Below are positions 1 to 12,394 of a stretch of DNA of 64,000 bases, in pieces (position 1 is the stretch's first letter; the number at the start of each line of letters is the position of its first letter). The DNA comes from Trema orientale. Its lineage: Eukaryota > Streptophyta > Magnoliopsida > Rosales > Cannabaceae. The DNA lies in assembly GCA_002914845.1 (NCBI GenBank), contig JXTC01000130.1, positions 717,467 to 781,466 of the forward strand, written 5' to 3'. The translations under genes and the position numbers were made by a program. The notes beneath the pieces are model-generated. The model ran no database searches. It had not been told where the DNA came from and saw nothing but the letters and a program-made list of their open reading frames with translations.

Positions 1-1936
1 ACTGTCTACAGGTCTAGCTATGATTTTAACCACCCAAGATTCTAACTACGGCATTTTAATATTCTATCATAAAGACATAAACAAATAATTTAACCACAAA
101 ATCCTGACAATAAAACGAGACGAGAAAGTAAATGAAAAAAAAAAAAAACCACAAACGCACGCAACACCGAATCCTCAAGCAAATGACAAAATGTTCCATG
201 TGATCACATGCTCTCTAATGCAGTCGGTTCCATCATACCCGCTTGATCGATTGTAACTCATTTTTATACTCCACATCATACAATAGCTATTTGTTTAAAA
301 ATGTTCTTTAAAAGTTTGAGTTATAAACAAATTCCATTTACAATCCATATAATAACACATTAATTTTCGAAAAAAAAAAATCAAAGCTTCTTAATCTTGA
401 AACATTAACTAGTAACGTGTGTTTCTAAATTTTAATTTTTGTCGTAATCAATCAAAATCCTACAAATATAAAGCCAGCTTCAATGTTCATGTCAATGTCA
501 ATGCGATATTTGACACAAAATTTACAAAATGCAAAATTTGCATATTATTTTATTTTTTACGCCGAAGTATATAATATTACGTTTACCTTTTATGATATAA
601 TAAATAATGAATCAGCTATAAGCCATTACCAGTCATTCATTCCTCATTTTACTCTTGTTAAAAGCTATATAAAGTATTAAATCGAAAAAAAAAGGAGAAG
701 TTGCACAGAATACAAACAGTGACATTAATCGATCGTGAGCATCCAAAAATGTAACTTTTAATATTTTAAAATTTATAAAATAGTAAATTTGTAATAATAG
801 GCCAAAGTTGAATATATTGCCAAAATTTGGTACAATAAATGAAATTGAAGGTAGATTTTTCGTTCTTGGTAAATTATTGTAGTTGGTCACAAGATACTCT
901 ACGCATGTATGCATGAATTATGATTTGAATAAAAAGAATATGGGGAAACTACCATAAATGTAGCTCTGGATGGTGAATCCGGTTAAAGTATTTATTTCGT
1001 CTTTTGAAAAGCCAAGAATACTCTTATTAAACTATGTTTAGATATCCCAAGACTTGCAAAAGGATACGTTTTTTTCCTATAAATTTTTGAAGTACAAAAG
1101 ATACTATTTTAATTAAAGATAATATTTTAATTAAATTTGTGAACTACTTGTTGGGTACATATCGAATAATACATACATTTAACCTAATAAGAGCATGTCT
1201 AGCAATTTAAAGATTTTGGTAAACAAAAATAAGTCAAATGAATACTTACTTGACTCGATTTGTAAAATTGGTAATATATTTTTGTTATTTCCAAAATAGA
1301 GACAGCAAAATCGGCATTCTCTTAAAATCTATGAGATAATTTTGGTATTTTCTCTAAAAAGATGAATTAATTTCCCTTAATTTTTCTTCGAACAATCACC
1401 CTCCCTCCCCTCGTGGGTGATGACATATGTCAATGTCACAATTCAGAGAACCACAGTTTTTGGTGGCTTCATCCATGACCTCAGTCACACACGATTATTT
1501 AGTAATAAATAAGAATAAACCAAATTACGTTTTTAATTGTCGTTTAAGGCGTTTAGGTATTGCCGTTAGCCTTGTGTCAGAAGGGGAGAGAGAGAGAGAG
1601 AGTTAGAGAGAGAAAGAGAAAGAGACTTATACAGTCTTATCACTTATGTGTATATATATATATATATTTGACCGGTAAGCTGCGCGTGTAAAGTTCCAAG
1701 TTTTTGCCTCACTCTTCCAGAGGTCGAGTCCAGTCAAAACATTGCACCTTCCTTTTCTTCTCCTCTTCTCGTTTAAGCCCTCTCTCTATTTTTCAACTCA
1801 AATCTTCAAAACCCCTTTTCTCCCTTGTACATATACATACCCATAGTTTCGAAATTTTCCCGAGACAAAAAAAAAAGAAAAAGAAAAAAGAAAAAAAAAA
1901 CAAACCCAGAAAGAAGGAAAGAAAAACAGAACAGAG
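1..1936. other. AT-rich upstream region and 5' leader of the first gene
   Basis: No coding region is supported here; the short open frames have no recognisable protein features. Low-complexity landmarks are a GA-rich run near 1586-1626 and a (TA)n run near 1650-1670. From about 1866 to 1936 there is a purine (A/G) tract directly before the ATG at 1937, which looks like a 5' untranslated leader. The pyrimidine-rich stretch 1740-1830 may also belong to the leader. No convincing TATA box could be separated from the TA repeat. Confidence 0.5.
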
Positions 1937-3533
1937 ATGGGTTTTTCGAAAGAGGAGAAATCGAAGAGAGTTTTGAGGATCGTGAAGACTCTGTTTTTCC
2001 TAATCACCATGTTGATGTCTCTTCTCCTGTTCTCGGCTCCGGTTCTTCTTGTCATCACCGATACGCTTCTTCCTTCGGCGATTCTCTCCGCCTCGCTTTC
2101 TCCTCACAACACGGCGTCGCTTTCGTCTTCCCCGCTCGAAACTCTGTCGTTTCACTTCAGAAACTACGATTTTCGGTACTCCCTTATCGATATCCCGATC
2201 ATATCGATCTTAAGATCGGCCGTAATCATCTGTGAGTAGTACTAATCCGATTGTTTTTCAAATCCCAGAAACAGTTTTCCCTGTTTTTTAAAAACAGGTT
2301 TCAAAAAATCAATCAACTTATAGGAATGCCCTGTTTTTCTTATATGTATATGTATATAGGTGTTTATAGCCTCTGTGATGGGCCAAGGCTTTCGCGAGGA
2401 CCGTATCTGGGGATCACGACTGTGTGTTCTCTGCTCTCTCTGGTGTTTCTTTCGTTGAAAGCTTCGTATGTTTTCAGAGGAGGGTTCATCAATATGAGAT
2501 TAGCGGAAGTAGCCCTTTTCATGTGCTCATTGGTTTTGGCCGTGGGACATATCGTTGTGGCTTATAGAACCAGTTGCAGAGAAAGACGAAAGCTTTTAGT
2601 TTACAAAATCGACATTGAAGCTGTAAGTACTAATTTCATATTCTTCTTCCTTTTTTTTTCAAAAAAAAAAAGGTATATTAATTTGAGTAACAGAAAACTA
2701 AATTCCGGGGAATTAAAATTTTCTGGTCCCACGAATGTTAGCAGAAGAAACTTGGAAATTTCAATTAAGTAAAACTGACTATGAAAGGGTTGAATTTTGT
2801 TCTTCTGAGGAAAAAAGAAATAGTTATTTATAAAAATATTGTCGCGCCTTTATTAATATATGTAACACCGTTGTAGATTGGCTAAGCACCACATATGTTC
2901 TTTTGCATTTTCTAAAGTACTGGAGTTATTGGCAATTGGGTTAGGGACTTGCATTTATTTATGTTCAAGCACCCAGACCAACCTATGGCTTTTTACCTTT
3001 TTTTAATGGAATTATGAAATTTTTGTTCAAATTAATTGGTTGGTTCATTGTCAAAATAAAATCATATGAATTTATATTCAAGGAATATATGATGAGAAGC
3101 CGCCTTCAGGGACGGGCAACTTGTAGTTGGATTATTTGACTAATGCTATTTGAAGAATCTTCCAAAATTCATGTGGTTTTCCCCATTTTTTAGTGCTTTC
3201 ACTCTAATCACCTTATATAATATTCTTTTCCCACGACAGGGATTTCAACAAAAAGATTTTTAGCATAAAGAGATGTATTCCATCCACATATATATATATA
3301 TATATATATGTATTTTTTCAGCTTTCCATACTATTTGACTTCTCAAACTCGTTCCCATATGTGTACATGTGACTTTCATACCAGTAACTTGAGAAAGTTG
3401 CCAATATTCTCCTTGATTTGCATGTCTTCTTTGAATAATATAACTCATCTTATTGTTATGTGTACAGGTTTCAGCTTGCAAGAATGGTTTCCCTAGGTAT
3501 CAGAAGATTCTTCGAGAAGAAAGAACCAAGTAG
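1937..3533 (+). CDS. Small predicted four-helix membrane protein, 3 exons, 207 aa
   Basis: Exons 1937-2231, 2360-2622 and 3468-3533 join with GT-AG introns and consistent phase (295+263+66 nt) into 207 codons plus TAG. The protein starts MGFSKEEKSKRVLR. Hydrophobic segments lie at about residues 17-42, 83-103, 113-137 and 146-167, so a four-pass membrane protein is likely. A basic stretch (CRERRK, about 171-176) follows the last helix and the tail is polar. The block CDGPRLSRGPYLGIT (about 104-118) sits between helices 2 and 3. I recall similar uncharacterised plant proteins but cannot name a family or function. The start is favoured because it is the first ATG after the purine-rich leader and is followed by a typical basic N-terminus. 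Intron 2 (845 bp) contains a TA microsatellite near 3288-3309. There is no sign of decay. Confidence 0.85.
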
Positions 3534-4421
3534 TAAAATACTAACAAGGGAAGGAATTCTAACATGGGATTTCTACATTTTGTTCAGCTAACTCTTCATT
3601 AGGAGTCTTGAATATTCAGGTAATGCTTTAAATCGTTTTTTTTTTAATTTTTATTTTAATTTAATTTGTACTATTAGATATTACCCATGTGCTCATATTA
3701 GGAACTGGTCAAAAATGACTCAATTTGACACAATTACACATCAGATACCACTAACCCAACCGAAGTTCTGATTTTTTATTTTCATTTTTTTGGGCAGGTT
3801 TATTTGAAGGAATTGGCTAACTCAGGACTATATATATGTAGTAATATATAGAAGAAACTAACAGAAAGCAGACAGAGCAGGCAACCACTTGAACATGGCG
3901 TATATACTTACGTATACACGGCGTGTAACTAGTGATTGTGTAACTATAGAGGCTGCCGGCTGGCTTATCTCGGCGTACACACTCATTTTTTTTTTCTTTT
4001 TGGTTTTTTGTTTCTTTTGATCTCTTTATACCAATTGTACAGTACAGTTTAATCATATTATTAAAAAAAAAAATGAAAGAATGAATTAGAAGTTGTGGAA
4101 AGGCATCTTTTCGAAACTTGTGTGGCGTGGAATTGTACTTATATATTGTACAAAGGAGTTACATTTGTGATCATATGCCAAATGTTGTGAACTTGCTTGC
4201 TCCAATATTTATGATTTTTTTAAAATTTTTAAAAGTGATAGGAATGGTGAAGAGATATTTCAGAAAAACCTTCATCATGTATTTCACTTTTATAGGTAAA
4301 AAATAATATTGCCAAACAAACTCGAAAATTATCCTTTGAAAAAGAAAGAGAAATATTAATCACTTTCACTTGAACTTTTTACTTTTACAACTAGTTGTTT
4401 TGATGAGATGACAAGTATAAT
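3534..4421. other. 3' flank of the membrane-protein gene, no gene seen
   Basis: AT-rich sequence with poly-T/poly-A runs, presumably including the 3' untranslated region of the upstream gene. Open frames here are short and lack recognisable features. Confidence 0.5.
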
Positions 4422-5012
4422 GTAAATCGGCCGTCTAAGTCCAGCCCAAACCCACATTTTTGGATTTGAGTGGATTGGGGTTTGGACGTTCAGATTTTAT
4501 AATATTTTGGGTCTAGTTGGACCGTGTTTAGATTTACAAAACTGAAGCCCAGAGCCCAACCCTAATAGCTTCGAGCTCGATCTTTGAGCTGGGTTTCGAA
4601 TTTTACATTTGGGTCGATTTTGATTTTCGGACTTTTGAAACCAAAATAAAAATATTAAAAATATAATATGATATAAAAAAATACAAAAACAAAAAGTTGA
4701 GGCAAATTTTGAATAATTTTAATAGAAAACAACTAAGAAATAAGTTTTGTTTAAAATTTTAGGTTTAATTCGGGCTTTTATTTTTAAATTTTAGTAAATT
4801 TTTTTGCATTTTTGGGCTTTTTAGATCGGGTTTCGAGTTCGGATTTCAAGTTCAGACCTAAAACTAGACTAAGTTCATGTTAAAATACTAAGGCGGAGCC
4901 CGACCCTAAGAATAATCAAGTTAGAGTCGGGCCACATTGGGCTCGGGCCGAGTTCAAGTCAGACTTTTTTTTGAGCTGATCCATCGGGTTTTGGGCTTTT
5001 TTACACCCGTAG
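4422..5012. mobile_element. Possible hAT-like nonautonomous element
   Basis: The segment is internally rich in repeated CGGG/GGGCT words (for example 4790-4830 and 4920-4990), a composition often seen inside nonautonomous hAT elements. The left end (TGTAAATCGGCC) and the reverse complement of the right end (GGGTGTAAAAAAGCCC) share a short imperfect terminal inverted repeat. Flanking 8-mers AGTATAAT and GGTATAAG share six central bases and could be an eroded 8-bp target duplication. Ends are uncertain by several bases and no transposase is present. Confidence 0.3.
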
Positions 5013-5613
5013 GTATAAGTCATTTTTAAGATTAAAGTACCATTCTAGTTTTGTTTTAGTTTACTGGAATATAAAGCTAAGCAAATTGTCTTTCTCCAAA
5101 CAATATGCAGAGTTAAGGATTCTCTATCTGCTATTACTAATAGTCATTAATAAGGTCAACATCAATGCCACCGCTAATTAAGTTTATATGATGTTTATGC
5201 ATATTGCATTGTGTATTACCAAAGTTTACTGGTGCTAAAATTTTTATTTTTATTCTGTATATATATATATTTATGTTTTTACATGATTTACGAGCATGCA
5301 TGGCTCTACTGTAGGTCCCTGCATTGCTGTCACTTGATGGAAGTACAAAATAGATAACTAATAGAGTGCCACAAAAATATAATGAATATGTCAAAGACAT
5401 CGAGACTCAGGAGATTGGAGGCAGCTGAAGTGAAATAAAATAAGATAACAGATTAGGAAAAAGATAATTAAAAAAAAATCACTTATATTTATATAAATAT
5501 ATATGGGTGAGTTTTCAATGGGTATTTTTGTTTTTGCTCCATGAATGGATAAAATTGATTAATTTAGAAATAAACCTACAATAAGAAGTCATCTCATTCA
5601 ATATATTAATTTT
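5013..5613. other. AT-rich intergenic sequence, no feature seen
   Basis: Only AT-rich sequence and a short (TA)n run near 5259-5270 are visible. Open frames are short and featureless. Confidence 0.5.
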
Positions 5614-5789
5614 TAGGGTGCGTCTACAGTAGGGGCGCCCCTACGTAGGGCCCTGTCTATTCACCGTTGGATGGGAATCTGTATATAAATAGATTCTCCA
5701 CAGATTCCCGTTATTCCCCACAGATTCCCATCCAACGATAATTAAGGCATGACCCTACGTAGGGACGCCCCTACCGTAGCCATCCCCTA
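5614..5789. mobile_element. Foldback MITE, ~176 bp
   Basis: The two ends form long imperfect terminal inverted repeats. The left arm reads TAGGGTGCGTCTACAGTAGG and continues into GGCGCCCCTACGTAGGG. The right arm, reverse-complemented, reads TAGGGGATGGCTACGGTAGG and continues GGCGTCCCTACGTAGGG. The centre carries a second inverted pair around GATGGGAATCTGT and ACAGATTCCCATC. No coding capacity. The element abuts TA on both sides, compatible with a TA target site, but an 8-bp AT-rich duplication cannot be excluded, so the superfamily is open. Confidence 0.75.
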
Positions 5790-6859
5790 ATTTTTAATTC
5801 TTTTTTATTTATTTCCCTTTTGAAAATTTAATTTAAAGTTTAATTTTTTAATTATCTTTAATTTAAAACTATATGTACTATTGTATCTTCAATATTTCAT
5901 AATTTTTTTTTATTGTACAAAAAGTAAAATCCAAGGTAGCATAATTTTCATATTATGAATAAGTTATTTTCTTAAATAACAAAAAATGAATAAAGCAACT
6001 ACATTAAAAGAATATTTGTTTTAAAAAAATTATACGTGAAACAGTTTAAAATTTGTACATCTTTTGTTATTTTTTTCCTAACGAATAAGATAGTTGAGAG
6101 TAATTTAGGATTATTAAGTATTTTTTATTAGTTTTATTTTCTTATTAAAAATAAAATAAAAAAAAATTGACCAACTCATTAGGTTACCCATCTTTTTTGT
6201 TTTAAATAACTTTCTATATTTATATATGTATTAATTATAATAATTTTTTTAATAAATCTATTAATATTATTTTAACTATTAGATTAAAATCTAATTACCC
6301 AAATTAGAGTACTCATCCATAGAGTGAAAATAAAAATCTCCACATCACCCTATATATATATATATTGCAGTAAATTGTGAAAAATAATAAATAAAACGCC
6401 CACCTACTATTAAATGTTTGTTTGGTGAAATAATTTCTCTAGATTGATGTCGCGTTTTCTAGGTAGAACAGTGATTTATTTTATGTTCTCATATTGTTAA
6501 AGTTGGCGCATTATTTGATTCTAGAATCTAAAATAAAAATTCGGATAAAACTAAAGACTTATAGGGAAACAATTTACTTTTTTGTATATCATATTTGTAT
6601 ATTTATATAAGTTTAACAGTTTATGAAATAAAAATTGGGCTAGGCTCAAAACTCAATATATATCCATAGCTCATTTTTTATGGAAAAAGACACTTAGTAC
6701 TACCTTTTGATAAATAATACCAAGAATATTATGTCCAAATTTTTACTTATTTTTGTACTACCTTTTTTTTAGAAAAATAACAAATTCTTACTAAGAAAGA
6801 CCAAATAACGTCTTAGAATTTCCATTTTTTCTTATTTCTTTTTACTACTAGTTTACTTG
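5790..6859. other. AT-rich sequence, no gene seen
   Basis: Very AT-rich and without credible coding sequence. It lies between the foldback MITE and the inverted-array structure. Confidence 0.5.
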
Positions 6860-7223
6860 TAACTGATCACTCTTAAAACTAATAACCAATTTATTATTAG
6901 AAATCATAAACTAATTGATTTTTGGAAACTAGAAACTAAATTGGTTACTAAAAACCAACAACTATATTGGTTTTCACCATAAATATCATAACTATTTAGT
7001 TAATAAAAACTGAAAACTAAATTAATTTCTATCATAAACAGTAGAACTATTTGGTTAATTCAATTATTGATTACTTGAAACCAATTTGGTTATTGGAAAC
7101 TAGTTGCCAGAATCCAAAAACCAATATATATTTCTGTTGCTTTTACTTCAAAAATATAATTACTTAATTTGAGAACTTGATCATATTCTTCAGCGTCCCT
7201 GTTCAAGGACTCACCCAATTCTT

Positions 7224-7816
7224 GCTACAAGGCATTCTTCAAAAAGGAAATCACAATAGCTTTCAAGAAATTTTCATTGTTTCCTGTGATTTGAAAAAGA
7301 AACCACAATGGTTTCTAGAAAATTTTTGTGGTTTCCTGTGATTTACTTAGCTACAGAGCAATCTGCTAAAAGGAAACCACGATGGTTTCCTGTAATTTAT
7401 TTAGCTATGGGATATTCTGCAAAAATGAAACCATAATGGTTTCTCGGAAATGTTCATGGTTTCATGTGATTTACTTACGTATAGGATATTAGGAAACCAT
7501 GATGATTTCCTGTGATTTATTTAGCTACAAGACATTCTGCAAAAAAGAAACCACAATGATTTCTCAGAAATGTTCATAGTTTCATGTGATTTACTTATGT
7601 ACAGGATATTTGGCTAAAGGAAACCAAAATGGTTTTCAGGAAACCTTTGTGCTTTCCTGTGATTTACTTACGTACAGGGCTTTCAGCTAAAGGAAACTAA
7701 ATTGGTTTCCAGGAAACTTTTGCAGTTTCCTGTGATTTACTTACTTACAGAACATTCCGCTAATAGGAAACCAAATTAAACTAAATTGGTTTCCAAGAAA
7801 CTTTTGTGGTTTCCTG
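7224..7816 (+). repeat. Tandem array A, ~8 copies of a 57-73 bp unit
   Basis: The orientation-specific core TCCTGTGATTTACTTA recurs at about 7279, 7336, 7394, 7463, 7510, 7583, 7657 and 7730. It is followed by a GGCATTCTGCTAAAAGGAAA-like segment and an internal inverted pair (GAAACC...GGTTTC). Copies diverge by several substitutions each. The same unit occurs in reverse orientation at 18020-18690. Confidence 0.85.
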
Positions 7817-7834
7817 TAAAAAAAAAAAAAAGAT

Positions 7835-8000
7835 GACTTATTTACTAAAATGCCAATGCGTTTTCTAACTTTCAAAGTATTTAGAAAAATGCCATAAAAA
7901 GGTCGTACGGATTTTTATTATTTTTGAAAGGTCGTAAATTTGGTATTATTTTTTGAAAAATAGGTATAAGTGTCCAAAACCCCATTTTTTATAGTCAAAT
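7835..8000 (+). repeat. Direct repeat, partner at 19865-20035
   Basis: Contains GGTCGTACGGATTTTTATT, then GGTCGTAAATTTGGTATT, then TTTGAAAAATAGGTATAAG and GTGTCCAAAAC. The same ordered words occur in the same orientation near 19930-20010. It sits just inside array A, while its partner lies beyond array B. Confidence 0.6.
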
Positions 8001-9628
8001 AACCCATGTAAAGACTCGTTGGAAGTCTATACCAAAAATGCATTTACATCTTCCTTAACTTTTCACGTTCTAGAAAAAAAAAAAAGATATGTATTGTGAT
8101 TTTCTTTCTCTGTAAATCTTCACCGACATTAATTTCTTCTTCTTCTTCAATAGTGTCAGCGTCGGAGCTTCACTATTGTTGGATATGGAGTGGACTTCAA
8201 TTTAAAATGATCTTCAATTTATGAGTCCATCCACAAACATCAAAACTCTGTCAATAAAGATTGAAGCTCTATTGAGAAGTTTTCAAATTCTATTGATAAA
8301 CTTGTAGATTCAAAGATAAATCAACATCGATTGATCTTCACTTTTTTGATTAATTTGTGTTTTAGGTTTTTAATAGATTCCTTTTTGTTATTTGATTATT
8401 TTTAGGTGAAATACTTAGATTCAATCGCTTTTAAGGTTATAGTTTTTGGTAGATTCAATTGAAAATTTAGGGGCTTTGTTTTCGGTTGATGAATTCCTAT
8501 TTTAATTTATGATTGTGGTGAAAAATATGAGTTTTGGTATATGCTAGATCTGATCTAACTCATGTGAAATTCGGTTCATAATTTTTTTATATGTGGTACA
8601 TAGAAATTTAAATGCAGTTTACGATATTGTTGTTATGAGGTTCTAGTTTTTGGTATATTCAATTGAAAATTTAGGGGTTTTCATTTTTTATTGAGGAATT
8701 CCTATTTTAGTTCATGATTGTGGTAAAAAAAAAATGAGTTTTAATATATGTTAAATCTGATCTAACTCATGTAAATTTGATTCATAGTTTTTATATGTAG
8801 TATATAGAATTTTGAATGAGTTCATGATATTTTTGTTCTGGTATATATTCATAATTTGAGAGAATCTGGTGGAGATTTGAATGTAAGAGAATTTGGGGTT
8901 GGATTCGGTATCTGTTTGGTACATATTTGATTTCCATTTAGTTCATAAACTTATGTCCTTGGTTCATGAAATTATGTGCTTAGTTCATAAAGTTGTCAAT
9001 GTGGTTCATAACTTTATATCTTTAGTTCATAAAATTGTATTTCATAAAGTTGTGTTTCATATATGAGAATATATCCCATATAAATTAGTTCTTGGCACAT
9101 TATATTCCTAATTTTAAGTCTTTAATTCATATATTTAAGTCTTTAGTTCAAATTCATAACTTGTTTTATTTATAAAATTTTATCTTTAGTTCATAAAGTT
9201 ATCAGTGTGGTTCATAAGTTTGTATCTTTGGTTCATAAAGTTGTGCTTCAGATATGAGAATATATCTCCCTAAAAATTTTCTATTTAGTATATAAAGTTA
9301 GGTATCTGGTTCTATCTGATTTTCTTGCAGATATTATTCTATTTGGTTCATAAATTTATGTTTTTAGTTCCTGAATGAGTGTAGTTCATGATGTTACAAT
9401 TATGGTTTATATCTATTATGTATCCCTTATTTAATTCATTCAGTTTCTAAACTTATCTATATGGTTCATAAATTTATCAATTTATGTTTGCTTTTTGTTC
9501 AATATCTATTTAATTTATGTTTGATTAATATGTTTATTTTTTTTGTTCATAACCTTATGCATTTGTTTGACACTTCATTATAGTATATGTTAATTTGAAC
9601 ATAGTATAGGATTTTTAATGTCTGGTAC
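8001..9628. repeat. AT-rich sequence with degenerate GTTCATAAA repeats
   Basis: No intact coding region is seen. A pair of similar segments around 8440-8600 and 8640-8800 share AATTGAAAATTTAGGGG and GATCTAACTCATGT, indicating a local duplication of about 200 bp. From about 8900 to 9540 the sequence is dominated by loosely repeated GGTTCATAAAGTT/ATGT words. Confidence 0.55.
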
Positions 9629-9847
9629 ATGACTTGTAAGTCTGACAGTTTCTCTTGTGAAAATAGAACTGATCGTGGAATGTTTGTGATAAAAAGAGCA
9701 GAGACATTGATGGTAAATGTCAGTGTAAAAGAAGTAACACATGACAAAATTGTATTATATTGGCAAAAGATAGTCGTAGAACTCTATTATTGGGCTAAAG
9801 ACAGAATGAGAAGAGGATACAGAAGTGATACGAAAACACAAAAGTGA
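9629..9847 (+). pseudogene. Ulp1-type (C48) cysteine protease C-terminal remnant
   Basis: A 72-codon open frame reads NRTDRGMFVIKRAETLM, followed by VELYYWAKDRMRRGYRSD. In the plant Ulp1-like proteases carried by Mutator-like elements, the catalytic motif has the form DCGMFVIKYAE, followed by an ELYxWAxxK...GYxSD tail. I infer homology from this pattern. The catalytic cysteine of the DCG motif is Arg here (DRG), and no upstream catalytic domain (His and Asp motifs) can be read, so the fragment cannot be an active protease. It lies between the inverted arrays, as expected for an ULP-carrying MULE. The reading is from memory of the family, without alignment. Confidence 0.55.
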
Positions 9848-11909
9848 ATGTAATATGGAACATGTGCTCTTATTTTAATTTAGCAAAAATAATATAATTT
9901 TTTGTTTGATAAGTAGTATTATATTAAATACTTTTAATTGTAAAGATATTCAATATTAGATAATTTTCTCATTAGTTTATATGTTTTATATAATGCAATT
10001 CGATATAAATCTAAATTGATACTTATTTATTTCTGGTAATTCGCTTTGTGAGGTACACTAGAATAATTTTAAAAAAAGCTGAAATTGTTTAGGAATGATA
10101 ATATATATTGAAAAAATTCTCTCTTTATGATATATAATCTTTTAAACTAGGTACATAAGATTTTATTCATGATTTATTCTAATATGAAATAGGTATATAA
10201 CTTTTAATACTCTGACAGGATATATGAATGAACCAGTACACCATATTCAAATAGCATAACCCAACTAAGAAATGGTATATAAATTTATCATTTCGAATAC
10301 AATATATATGTTCATATATAATCACTCAACTCAAAAAATCGTCTATAATATTTTTTTTCAGTACTTTATAAGAGTTTGCCAATAATATATGCATTCATAC
10401 ATAATCTGGTATATATATTATATATAATGATGATTTTTTTTGTTCCACTAGCAAAAACTAAATTCAATAGTATAGCAAGGAATCTGGTACATACCTTCAT
10501 ATACTATGACAAAATTCAATATACTAAAATCAAAAATTCATGTACCTGAAATTATAAAAACTTAGAAACAAGATAACAATATCAAATATCTAAAATATTG
10601 AATTTAGTATACATTTACAGATACCAAGACAAAATGTCCATATACTAAGACAAAAAATTTATATACCTAGATATGGAAAAAAAAAAAAAAAACCTGTTCG
10701 TTTCAAAATAAAACAAACTATAAACTCAATACAAAAAAAGTAATGATTCATATGTTCCATAAACTAATATCATAAGCCTATAATGACGTCACTCTTTAAT
10801 AGAAGCTCTAAACGCCATAAAAAAGTACTTAAAATTCCATCTTCATCAACTTCATAATCAGTATATAAACTTGTATGAAGAAACCAAGAAACAAATATTA
10901 ATAAAAAAATAATATCACACCTACTAGTTTATGAGGTACATACTTACATATACCAAGTTAAAAAATCCATGTACTAAACATAAAAAAACATGTACCACAA
11001 AAAAAAACCAGAATAGAAAAATAATATACCTGAGTTCACACTCTTGATCAATAATAGTAAAATAATTAATATGTTAATCAACAATAACCACACAAGATAT
11101 ATCATCACAAAAAAAATAATGATACCAAGATTAAGAATATATGAACCAAACAAGAGTACTGAATATTTAAGATCAATAATAACCAAAAAAAAGTATATAA
11201 CAATATAAAAAATAAATATACTAAGACCAAAAATATATGAACCAAACAAAGAAATACATAATATATTCAACAAAAATCAGTGAACAGTATTACCATATAC
11301 CACAAAACAAATCACATATACTACTATAAATATCACATATACCATGACTAAAAATTAATGAATCATTGCCAATTACAAAAACTAATTTCAAATACATCAA
11401 AATACAAAAAAACTATTAAGACCTAACAAAAAATAATATTATACCTAAATTAAAATTAGTTATAATATAAACTCTCAATATAAATGAAAATCTCCAAAAC
11501 TAATACACAATACAATCAAATCAAAATCAAGGGAAATAAGAGTGGTGTATCATTTTTTTTACACGTTATTTTAATAAATATCTATTTTTTTTATAGCTAA
11601 ATGACCAAATAGAATTTTATACTTGGTATATCTACTTATATACCATCTTTACTTTATGTACTGAGTGTATTAATTTATCTACTAAGTTTATCATATTTTA
11701 TACTTAGTATATACATTGATATGTCAGTGATTTTACTATAATTTTTGAAAAATAGACATTTATTTAAAATGAACTCAAAATTCGATCATATATGACCTGT
11801 ATAAAATTGATATGCTGGCATGAAATAATTAATATACTTAAATGAAACTGATACACTAAAATAAAATAAAAAATTGGTATATTGATATATTAATACATAC
11901 TGATATACA

Positions 11910-11944
<35 letters not shown>

Positions 11945-12390
11945 ACTAAAAAACGTCATTTGTGTAAAAATGACATTTATTAAATACGTTTAAAAACCGA
12001 TCATTTCTTAAAATGAGGTGAAAAAGAGCATTTCTTATAAATACTCTTATTATCTTATTAGTACGTGGTTCAAATACCACAATGTCCTGTAACATTATTT
12101 CACATAATTTGGTACAAGTTTGTACTGTAAAAGCATGCCTAAAGTTACTAAGTGTATGTGCATATATAATACTTCAATTGAAAAGTTTTTTAGGAGTGCT
12201 AGCAACAATTTTTTTTTTTTTTTTTACTCTTTTTCATATTCTTTTGTTTCACGGCTCAACATGTGAGTTTCACAAAAATATCTCATATTCTAATATATAA
12301 CAAATCATTATTGGAGTCCACATGTCAAGTAATGAGATGTAATGACTATAAAAGAGAGAAAGTGATAGAGAGTATTGCCATAACCCTTAA
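9848..12390. repeat. AT-rich spacer with degenerate ATATACCA-type repeats
   Basis: No credible gene. From about 10100 to 11500 short words such as CATATACTAAGACAAAA and GGTATATAAATTTAT recur with heavy divergence, the minus-strand counterpart in style of the GTTCATAAA words at 8900-9540. A (TA)n microsatellite lies at about 11909-11943. The segment near 11540-11720 resembles 20255-20380 in the same orientation (TATAGCTAAATG, then CTTATATAC), another direct repeat pair. Confidence 0.5.
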
Positions 12391-12394
12391 ACTC

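Noticed and set aside
1704..2235. Alternative plus-strand frames overlapping the first gene's leader and exon 1
   Set aside because: Only the frame from 1937 splices in phase to exons 2 and 3 and gives a coherent membrane protein.
12063..12083. GTGGTTCAAATACCAC, T-arm-like
   Set aside because: No matching acceptor, D or anticodon arms upstream; probably a chance palindrome.
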